A stretch of 5,487 bases of DNA. It comes from an uncultured Flavobacteriaceae bacterium (lineage in GTDB: Bacteria > Bacteroidota > Bacteroidia > Flavobacteriales > Flavobacteriaceae). How positions within the stretch are numbered: position 1 is the first letter of the stretch; each line of letters begins with the position of its first letter. The stretch lies in contig CAJWFY010000104.1 in the NCBI GenBank assembly GCA_913031655.1, forward strand, positions 1 through 5,487. Direction: 5' to 3'. Below the pieces are notes generated by a model that was not told where the DNA came from, searched no databases, and saw only the letters and a program-made list of their open reading frames with translations. Position numbers and translations under genes: made by a program. Below, one piece after another: positions 1-5,487 of the stretch.

Positions 1-11
1 ACTACCAGACC
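1..11 (-). tRNA. 5' end of a tRNA gene, probably tRNA-Asp (partial, cut by window edge)
   Basis: Read on the minus strand, positions 11 to 1 give GGTCTGGTAGT. This matches the start of bacterial tRNA-Asp as I remember it from Bacteroidota: acceptor strand GGTCTGG, the TA of positions 8 and 9, then the first D-arm bases. Only 11 bases are visible, so the anticodon is not seen and Asp is an inference from the acceptor strand. A consensus Bacteroidota promoter sits just upstream (26-56) with its -7 box ending 14 bases before the tRNA 5' end. That is a typical compact arrangement for a stable RNA gene and is the main support for calling so short a fragment. Confidence 0.6.
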
Positions 12-25
12 TTGATTAGCGAGTG

Positions 26-56
26 CAAATATACACTGCATTTTCAATTCCGCAAA
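26..56 (-). promoter_or_regulatory. Bacteroidota-type promoter for the downstream tRNA gene
   Basis: On the minus strand there is TTTG at 56-53, a spacer of exactly 19 bases, and TATATTTG at 33-26. This fits the Bacteroidota housekeeping sigma consensus (-33 TTTG, -7 TAnnTTTG) with no mismatch. Transcription would start near position 20, leaving a leader of only about 10 bases before the tRNA. The -33 box lies 14 bases past the thioredoxin stop codon, and I see no hairpin terminator between them, so some read-through from trxA into the tRNA is possible. Confidence 0.75.
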
Positions 57-70
57 CAAATAAGCAAAAA

Positions 71-388
71 CTACAGTAAAGCGTCCAAACTTTCACAGTA
101 AACATTTTTTGGAGATACCCCGACTTGTCTATTAACAAGCTCTCCTTTGTCGAAAATCAAAACAGTTGGAATGTTTCTAACTCCAAATTTTGCTGCAAAT
201 TCTTGATTTGAGTCAACATCTAATTTGCCAACAACTGCTTTTCCGTCGTAATCTTTACTAACTTCCTCAATAATAGGTCCCAACATTCTACATGGCCCAC
301 ACCATTCAGCCCAAAAGTCTACCATTACTGGTTTTGTTGATTTCAGTACTAATTCGTCAAAATTAGCGTCATTTATTTCTAATGCCAT
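71..388 (-). CDS. trxA: Thioredoxin (small, single-domain, 105 aa)
   Basis: A cytoplasmic dithiol-disulfide oxidoreductase that would receive electrons from thioredoxin reductase and reduce target proteins such as ribonucleotide reductase; this role is inferred from the family. The product has the full fold in order: beta strand VMVDFWAEWC with buried Asp24, active site WCGPC (Cys30 and Cys33), and cis-Pro74 in NIPT. The length is normal for TrxA, and there is no signal peptide or membrane segment. One extra cysteine (Cys98) lies near the C-terminus. The ATG at 388-386 is the natural start because it begins the first conserved strand region. No Shine-Dalgarno is seen; the upstream bases are AT-only, as is usual in Bacteroidota. 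It lies 43 bp after dnaE on the same strand and may share its transcript. A tRNA gene follows. Electron partners are not in the window. Confidence 0.95.
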   Translation of the reverse strand: MALEINDANFDELVLKSTKPVMVDFWAEWCGPCRMLGPIIEEVSKDYDGKAVVGKLDVDSNQEFAAKFGVRNIPTVLIFDKGELVNRQVGVSPKNVYCESLDALL

Positions 389-405
389 AATTATTATTAT
401 TTATT

Positions 406-413
406 CAAAAATA
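406..413 (-). promoter_or_regulatory. Possible -7 element of a trxA promoter (no matching -33 box)
   Basis: The minus strand reads TATTTTTG at 413-406, an exact TAnnTTTG match in the short dnaE-trxA gap. It would start transcription around position 400, about 12 bases before the trxA ATG. At the expected -33 site (436-433) the sequence is ATTA rather than TTTG, so the promoter is incomplete. In AT-rich DNA a lone -7 match is easily fortuitous. Co-transcription with dnaE is the alternative. Confidence 0.3.
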
Positions 414-431
414 CTGTTTTATAAATAACTT

Positions 432-3400
432 TTAATTTAATTTAAAGTGTAATTTTTTTTCTTTTATAGACAATATTAATTCCTCATTAATATCAATTTT
501 ATGATTCTCACTAAGCATGGTTAATTTGATTTTTTCGTTATTTTCGAAAAAAGAAAACTCTAACTGATGCTTTCCTTTGTGTTTGTTAAAAAGGTCCTTT
601 AAGCTATCTGCCTTACCATCATCAAAATCATTTATATCTAATTGTAAAGTCAGTTTTTTTGCATTATTGGATAAAGTATCCTGAAGTTGTTGAAAAGATA
701 AAAAATTAATTCTCGGATCTCCGGTTTTTCCAGTTTCTCTATCTCTCCATCCTTCTTTTACAATTAGCCTCATATGAACAAAATTGTTTTCAAAAAGGAA
801 ATGCTTAAACTTTAAATATTCCTCGCCAAAAATTCTAAAATCATATGATTCTTGATAATCTTCCAGGTTAAACCTAGCCCAACCTTTACCATTTTTTGAA
901 ATTCTATGCTCTACTTCACCCACAATTCCACCAATTCTTAACTCTTTATTTACCAACGGCTTTAAGTCCTTTAAAACTTCTAATGAAGCATTGCAAAAAT
1001 GTTCCATTGGCAAGTTAAAATCATCTAAAGGATGTCCAGAAATATAAATTCCTACTACCTCTTTTTCTTGTTTAAGCTCATTAAGTGTAGCCCATGGTTC
1101 ACATTCAGGAATAAAAGGTTCGTTTAATTGAACTTCATCAGAATTTTCAAACAGACTAACTTGAGCTGAATTCTTATTTTCTTGAAATTTCGATCCAAAC
1201 TTTAAAGCTTTTTCAATAAAAGTAATCCCATCACCATTATCAAATAAATATTGAGCTCTGTGAACCCCTTTAAAAGAATCAAAGCCTCCAGCGTATACTA
1301 AACTGTCAAATGCTTTTTTATTAGCTGACCTTAAATCTATACTCTTTGTCAAATCAAAAATTGATTGATATTTCTTTTCTTTTCTTCCTTCAATTATTGC
1401 AGAAACTGCACCAGACCCAACTCCCTTAACAGCACCCATGCCAAACCTAATTGCATTATTATCGTTAACTGTAAACTTATAGAATGATTCATTTACATCT
1501 GGACCTAAAACTTTAATAGACATTCTTTTACATTCCTCCATGAAAAAACTCACCTGTTTAATGTCGTTCATATTGTTAGAAAGCACTGCCGCCATATATT
1601 CTGCAGGATAATGAGATTTCAAATACGCTGTTTGGTAAGCAATTAAGGCGTAGCATGTGGAATGAGATTTATTAAATGCATAAGAAGCAAAAGCCTCCCA
1701 ATCTTTCCAAATTTTTTCTAATATTTCCCTTTCATGACCATTTGATTCTCCTCCATCTAAAAACTTTGGTTTTAGTTTGTTTAGTAATTCAATGATTTTT
1801 TTGCCCATTGCTTTTCTTAACAAGTCTGCATCACCCTTAGAAAAATTGGCAATTCTTTGAGAGAGTTGCATTACCTGTTCTTGATAAACTGTAATTCCGT
1901 AAGTTTCTTTTAAAAATTCTTCCATAACAGGAATATCATATGTAATATCCTCCTTACCGTTTTTTCTATCAACAAATGATGGGATATACTCTAATGGTCC
2001 TGGACGATATAATGCATTCATAGCAATTAAATCTTCGAAAATTGTTGGCTTTAGGTCACGTAAATATTTTTGCATTCCTGCACTTTCGTATTGGAAAATA
2101 CCCACAGTATCTCCTCTTTGAAATAACTCATAAGTTTTGTTATCATCCAGTGGGATTGTGTCAATATCTAAGACTATATCATGCTTATATTTAATTAATT
2201 TAACTGTATCTTTTATTAATGTCAAAGTTTTAAGTCCTAAAAAATCCATTTTCAAAAGGCCTGCACTTTCTACAACTGCATTATCATACTGTGTTACAAA
2301 TAAATCAGAACCCTTAGCCGTAGCGATTGGAACAAAATTTGTAATATCATCAGGCGTAATTATTATTCCGCAAGCGTGAGTTCCTACATTTCTAAGACTC
2401 CCCTCTAAAATTCTTGCTTGATTTATTGTTTCAGCTTGCAGATCATCACCTCCAGATAACGACTTTAATTCCATTACATTAGTAAATTCTTCTGACCTCA
2501 AATCACTGTTTAGTCTTTTTTCATCCTTTTCAAAAATATCTTTAAGCTTTATGTTTGGAATTAACTTAGCAATTCTATCTGCATCTCCTAATGGAAGGTC
2601 TAGCACTCTAGCAGTGTCTCTTATGGAAGATTTTGCAGCCATTTTTCCGTAAGTAATTATTTGTGCCACTTGATTTGACCCATATTTTTCAATCACATAA
2701 TCAATAACTTTACTCCTTCCTTCATCATCAAAATCAATATCAATATCAGGCATACTTACCCTGTCAGGATTTAAAAATCTTTCAAAAAGTAAATCATATT
2801 TAATAGGGTCTACTTTTGTTATCCCTAAACAATAAGCCACTACAGATCCAGCTGCCGAACCTCTTCCTGGGCCAACAGAAACGCCCATTTCTCCTGCAGC
2901 CTTTATAAGATCTTGAACGATTAGAAAATAACCTGGATAACCTGAATTTTTTATTACGTTTAATTCGAACAAAATTCTTTCGTTTAGTTCAAGATCTATT
3001 TTTTGATAACGCTTGTCTGCTCCTTTTAAGGTTAAATGTTTTAAATATTCATTTTCAATATCTTCTTTAGCTGACTTAGACTCATCTACAAAAATATCTG
3101 GAATTGTAAACTTAGGAAGCAAAACATCTCTAGCTAACTCATACTCTTCAACCTTATCAGTAATATTTAAAATATCTTGAATTGAATCAGGCATGTCTTT
3201 AAATAAAAATTTCATTTCATTTGATGATTTGAAATAATATTCTTGATTTGGCAATCCAAATCTAAACCCACGTCCTCTTCCAATTGGAGTAGCTTGCTTC
3301 TCTCCATCTTTTACACAAAGTAATATATCGTGAGCGTTAGCATCTTCTTTATTTACATAAAAAGTATTATTTGTAGGTATCATTTTAACAGAATGTTTCT

Positions 3401-4769
3401 GAGAAAATTTTATCAAAACCTCATTAACTCGTTCTTCATCTTCTTGACCATGTCTCATTATTTCTAAGTAAAAGTCATCTTTAAAAGAATCCTTCCACCA
3501 CAACAATGCTTCTTCAGCTTGAACTTCACCAATGTTCAATATTTTACTAGCAACTTCACCATACATGTTTCCAGATAAAACTATAAGATCTTCCTTGTAC
3601 TTTTCTACAATCTCTCTGTCCACCCTAGGCACATAATAAAACCCTTTTGTATAGCCTAAAGAACACATTTTAGACAAGTTTTGATAACCGTTTTTATTTT
3701 TAGCTAAGAAAATTGTTTGATACCCATCATCTCTATTAGATTTATCCAAGTGGTTTGAACAAATATTTAATTCACAGCCAATTATGGGTTTGATTCTTTG
3801 TAAATCAGAATCCTCAGAAATTTTACTATTATAATTCTTTATAGCTTTTATAAAATGAAAGCAACCCATCATATTAGCTCTATCTGTGATAGCAAGTGCT
3901 GGCATTTTATTTTCAGAGGCCTTGTTAATCAAGTTAACAATTCTAGAAGTAGATTGTAATACTGAAAATTGTGTGTTATTATGCAGGTGAACAAAAGGTA
4001 ATAATTTTAATTCTTCTGGAATTTCTTTAATTATTTTTTTTTCAGAATTAATTAAAGAAGAAGAAACTTTTTTAATTTTTTCAGACTCTTTCTTTAAATT
4101 CAAATGTTTTATTCCTGCTAGAGAAACTGGAGAATTATCTGATGTTTTTATATTTTCAATTAGCTCTAAGTATCCTTTAAAAACTGTTTGATTTAAGACT
4201 CCTTTTCTTACTAATTCAAAAAACACTCGTGCCGTTGCTTCCACATCAGCTGAAGCGTTATGTGCTCCAGAAAAACTGTCATTAAACAACAATGTATATA
4301 TTTCAACTAAAGTTGGAAATTTAAACTTACCTCCCCTTCCACCTGGCAGTTGACATACTTTTGCAGTTAACTCACTGCAGGTGTCTAAAACATCTTTCTT
4401 TGAAAGGTCTATTTCAGAACCAATTCTCATTAGCTCAGCACCTATTATATTAATATCAAATTTTACATTGTGGCCAACTAAAAAACCTGCTTTATTGTAA
4501 TCTTCAATAAACAAGTTTAAAACTTCGTTAATATCAACTCCTATATTATTAGCTAAATCAGTTGAAATTCCATGAATTTTTTCTGCTTCATAAGGAATGT
4601 TAAAATTTTCTGGACGGACTAGATAACTATGATTTGAAATTAATATTCCTTTAGAATCATGTAATTGCCAAGCCAATTGAACACACCTGGGCCAGTTATC
4701 TGAATCACTTAAAGGAGCATTCCATTTTTTTGGTAAACCAGTTGTTTCGGTATCAAAAACTAAAAACAT
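432..4769 (-). CDS. dnaE: DNA polymerase III subunit alpha with fused N-terminal DnaQ-like proofreading exonuclease (1445 aa)
   Basis: Replicative polymerase catalysing template-directed chromosomal DNA synthesis. Residues 1-195 form a DEDDh 3'-5' exonuclease: DTETTG (Asp6, Glu8), GHNVKFD (Asp105) and HNASAD (His170, Asp175), so all five catalytic residues are present. A Lys/Ser/Glu-rich linker (about 205-257) follows. The PHP domain (about 258-485) has lost several canonical metal ligands (see findings). The polymerase core follows: GPGRGSAAGS (633-642), PDIDIDF (674-680) and KMDFLGL (Asp842) supply the catalytic aspartates, then RPGPL (922-926) and YQEQVM (962-967). After this come a helix-hairpin-helix (about 1108-1129), a beta-clamp motif QVSLF (1203-1207) and an OB fold (about 1277-1341). 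The length fits flavobacterial DnaE, longer than the roughly 1160 residues of E. coli because of the fusion. The exonuclease precedes PHP, unlike PolC, where it is inserted within PHP. The ATG at 4769 starts directly at the first exonuclease strand; no Shine-Dalgarno is seen. trxA follows 43 bp downstream; rpsP diverges. Confidence 0.97.
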   Translation of the reverse strand: MFLVFDTETTGLPKKWNAPLSDSDNWPRCVQLAWQLHDSKGILISNHSYLVRPENFNIPYEAEKIHGISTDLANNIGVDINEVLNLFIEDYNKAGFLVGHNVKFDINIIGAELMRIGSEIDLSKKDVLDTCSELTAKVCQLPGGRGGKFKFPTLVEIYTLLFNDSFSGAHNASADVEATARVFFELVRKGVLNQTVFKGYLELIENIKTSDNSPVSLAGIKHLNLKKESEKIKKVSSSLINSEKKIIKEIPEELKLLPFVHLHNNTQFSVLQSTSRIVNLINKASENKMPALAITDRANMMGCFHFIKAIKNYNSKISEDSDLQRIKPIIGCELNICSNHLDKSNRDDGYQTIFLAKNKNGYQNLSKMCSLGYTKGFYYVPRVDREIVEKYKEDLIVLSGNMYGEVASKILNIGEVQAEEALLWWKDSFKDDFYLEIMRHGQEDEERVNEVLIKFSQKHSVKMIPTNNTFYVNKEDANAHDILLCVKDGEKQATPIGRGRGFRFGLPNQEYYFKSSNEMKFLFKDMPDSIQDILNITDKVEEYELARDVLLPKFTIPDIFVDESKSAKEDIENEYLKHLTLKGADKRYQKIDLELNERILFELNVIKNSGYPGYFLIVQDLIKAAGEMGVSVGPGRGSAAGSVVAYCLGITKVDPIKYDLLFERFLNPDRVSMPDIDIDFDDEGRSKVIDYVIEKYGSNQVAQIITYGKMAAKSSIRDTARVLDLPLGDADRIAKLIPNIKLKDIFEKDEKRLNSDLRSEEFTNVMELKSLSGGDDLQAETINQARILEGSLRNVGTHACGIIITPDDITNFVPIATAKGSDLFVTQYDNAVVESAGLLKMDFLGLKTLTLIKDTVKLIKYKHDIVLDIDTIPLDDNKTYELFQRGDTVGIFQYESAGMQKYLRDLKPTIFEDLIAMNALYRPGPLEYIPSFVDRKNGKEDITYDIPVMEEFLKETYGITVYQEQVMQLSQRIANFSKGDADLLRKAMGKKIIELLNKLKPKFLDGGESNGHEREILEKIWKDWEAFASYAFNKSHSTCYALIAYQTAYLKSHYPAEYMAAVLSNNMNDIKQVSFFMEECKRMSIKVLGPDVNESFYKFTVNDNNAIRFGMGAVKGVGSGAVSAIIEGRKEKKYQSIFDLTKSIDLRSANKKAFDSLVYAGGFDSFKGVHRAQYLFDNGDGITFIEKALKFGSKFQENKNSAQVSLFENSDEVQLNEPFIPECEPWATLNELKQEKEVVGIYISGHPLDDFNLPMEHFCNASLEVLKDLKPLVNKELRIGGIVGEVEHRISKNGKGWARFNLEDYQESYDFRIFGEEYLKFKHFLFENNFVHMRLIVKEGWRDRETGKTGDPRINFLSFQQLQDTLSNNAKKLTLQLDINDFDDGKADSLKDLFNKHKGKHQLEFSFFENNEKIKLTMLSENHKIDINEELILSIKEKKLHFKLN

Positions 4770-4868
4770 TTATAATAAAAATTAGAAATTAAATTTAACC
4801 ATCTTTTCTATTAAAAATTATAAGAATGAACTTAAAGTTATTAACTCATTTAGAAAAAATGTTTTTCA

Positions 4869-4899
4869 TTTGCTAGTTTAGAAAAATAAATTACATTTG
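4869..4899 (+). promoter_or_regulatory. Bacteroidota-type promoter for rpsP
   Basis: TTTG at 4869-4872, a 19-base spacer, and TACATTTG at 4892-4899 match the -33/-7 consensus TTTG-N19-TAnnTTTG perfectly. The spacing is identical to that of the tRNA promoter at the left end of the window. Transcription is expected to begin near 4904-4907, giving a leader of about 40 bases before the rpsP ATG. Such an exact match suits a highly expressed ribosomal protein gene. Confidence 0.85.
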
Positions 4900-4915
4900 C
4901 ACCTCATTAATAACC

Positions 4916-4930
4916 GGGGTTTAGTACCTC
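4916..4930 (+). promoter_or_regulatory. Small hairpin in the rpsP leader (possible regulatory element)
   Basis: In the expected rpsP 5' leader, GGGGT (4916-4920) can pair with ACCTC (4926-4930) around a TTAGT loop, giving four Watson-Crick pairs and one G-U pair. It is the only GC-rich patch in the leader and ends 15 bases before the start codon. It could be part of a ribosomal-protein leader or merely a chance pairing. No U-tract follows, so it is not an intrinsic terminator. A function is not shown by the sequence. Confidence 0.25.
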
Positions 4931-4945
4931 ACAATTTAATTTGAT

Positions 4946-5487
4946 ATGGCAGTAAAAATAAGACTTCAAAGACACGGTAAAAAAGGTAAACCATTTTACT
5001 GGATAGTAGCAGCTGATGAAAGAGCTAAAAGAGACGGACGTTACTTAGAAAAATTAGGAACTTATAATCCAAATATAAACCCCGCATTAATCTCCCTTGA
5101 CATAGATAAATCTGTGAGATGGATACAATTCGGAGCTCAGCCTACTGACACAGCTAGAACTATTTTATCGAACGAAGGAGTTCTTCTTAAAAACCATTTA
5201 ATTAATGGGGTTAAGAAAGGAGCTTTAACAGACGAACAAGTAGAAGAAAAATTTCAAGAATGGATTTCTGAAAAAACATCTAGTGTAGACAACAAAAAGT
5301 CGCAATTAGATAAAGAAGCAGATAATAAAAAGAAAAAAGCACTTGAATTAGAGAAAGAAGCTAGTGCAAAAAGAAAAGAAAAAGCTGAGGAAGCTTTAGC
5401 TGCTGAAGAAAAAGCGATTGCTGCTGAAGAAGCGCCTGCTGCTGAAGAAGCGCCTGCTGCTGAAGAAGCGCCTGCTGCTGAAGAAGC
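4946..5487 (+). CDS. rpsP: 30S ribosomal protein S16, with long Ala/Glu-rich C-terminal extension (partial, runs off right edge)
   Basis: S16 is a small-subunit ribosomal protein that binds 16S rRNA early in 30S assembly. The first 180 residues are visible, with no stop before the edge. The N-terminus MAVKIRLQRHGKKGKPFYWI, followed by VAADERAKRDGRYLEKLGTYNP (written here in two parts), is the diagnostic S16 core, which ends near residue 80. A conserved-looking segment (about 81-110, KNHLINGVKKGALTDEQVEEKF) follows. Next comes a highly charged Lys/Glu/Ala helix-like stretch (about 111-158), then tandem EAPAAE repeats to the edge. E. coli S16 is only about 82 residues; C-terminal extensions are, from memory, usual in Bacteroidota, so this is a lineage trait rather than a fusion artefact. 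The start is the ATG at 4946, fixed by the conserved MAVKIRL. No Shine-Dalgarno precedes it (TTTAATTTGAT). rimM would be the commonly expected next gene but lies outside the window. Confidence 0.96.
   Translation, partial: MAVKIRLQRHGKKGKPFYWIVAADERAKRDGRYLEKLGTYNPNINPALISLDIDKSVRWIQFGAQPTDTARTILSNEGVLLKNHLINGVKKGALTDEQVEEKFQEWISEKTSSVDNKKSQLDKEADNKKKKALELEKEASAKRKEKAEEALAAEEKAIAAEEAPAAEEAPAAEEAPAAEE
5420..5487 (+). repeat. 18-bp in-frame tandem repeat in rpsP encoding AAEEAP (at least 3.8 copies, open at edge)
   Basis: The unit GCTGCTGAAGAAGCGCCT occurs at 5420-5437, 5438-5455 and 5456-5473, with 14 bases of a fourth copy at 5474-5487. All copies are base-for-base identical. A degenerate precursor unit (AAEEKAI) precedes it at 5399-5419. 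The length is a multiple of three, so copy-number change would keep the frame. The array continues past the window, so the copy number is unknown. Confidence 0.95.

Larger units (their letters stand above)
4770..4945. other. Divergent intergenic region between dnaE and rpsP
   Basis: These 176 AT-rich bases separate the two divergent starts. The rpsP side holds a full consensus promoter and a short leader (separate entries). On the dnaE side I find only partial -7 matches: TAATTTTT at 4820-4813 and TAAATTTA at 4797-4790, both on the minus strand. Neither has a TTTG 19 bases upstream, so the dnaE promoter cannot be placed by consensus. No small ORF with a convincing product, no tRNA and no convincing terminator are seen. 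Confidence 0.7.

Noticed and set aside
24..40. Imperfect inverted repeat TGCAAATATACACTGCA near the tRNA promoter
   Set aside because: Only the outer four bases pair cleanly, and the stretch coincides with the -7 box, which explains its sequence better than an operator does.
389..431. Possible terminator between dnaE and trxA (AAAATACTGTTTT)
   Set aside because: Only a four-pair A/T stem with no GC-rich hairpin; such pairing is expected by chance in DNA this AT-rich.
2137..2379. An 80-codon open frame on the plus strand inside dnaE
   Set aside because: It lies fully antisense to the conserved polymerase core, has no recognisable product, promoter or start signal, and looks like a shadow of the dnaE reading frame.
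2811..2818. TACTTTTG on the plus strand inside dnaE, resembling a -7 box
   Set aside because: No TTTG lies 19 bases upstream (AGTA at 2788-2791), and no plus-strand gene follows.
4790..4820. Candidate dnaE -7 boxes TAATTTTT and TAAATTTA on the minus strand
   Set aside because: Each lacks the final G of the consensus, and neither has a TTTG at the 19-base spacing; not distinguishable from background AT-rich sequence.
4770..4945. Replication origin or DnaA-box cluster next to dnaE
   Set aside because: I found no DnaA-box-like TTATCCACA motifs in the intergenic region; AT-richness alone is not evidence.

Overview
The window looks like a piece of a Flavobacteriia (Bacteroidota) chromosome. Four things point there. 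The DNA is strongly AT-rich. The DNA polymerase III alpha subunit carries a DnaQ-like exonuclease fused to its N-terminus, an architecture I know from flavobacteria. The gene starts have AT-rich upstream sequence without Shine-Dalgarno motifs. Two promoters match the Bacteroidota pattern TTTG-N19-TAnnTTTG exactly. I cannot name a genus.

Layout, left to right. Positions 1-11 (minus strand) are the first bases of a tRNA gene, probably tRNA-Asp, which runs off the left edge; its promoter lies at 26-56. Positions 71-388 (minus) encode a small thioredoxin. Positions 432-4769 (minus) encode a 1445-residue DNA polymerase III alpha subunit with a fused proofreading exonuclease. Positions 4770-4945 are a divergent intergenic region holding a strong promoter and a short leader for the next gene. 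From 4946 to the right edge (plus) is rpsP, ribosomal protein S16. It is missing from a closed-ORF view because its stop codon lies beyond the window, and the edge falls inside an 18-bp tandem repeat encoding Ala/Glu/Pro.

All genes are core housekeeping: replication with built-in proofreading, thiol redox, and translation (tRNA and S16). dnaE and trxA are co-directional with a 43-bp gap and may be co-transcribed, although trxA also has a possible -7 element of its own. rpsP diverges from dnaE under its own promoter. I see no mobile element, CRISPR array, defence system or unknown gene cluster, and I do not think the window holds an undescribed system. The points most worth a second look are the eroded metal-binding site of the PHP domain in a polymerase that has a complete DEDDh exonuclease, the repeat-driven tail on S16, and a small leader hairpin ahead of rpsP.
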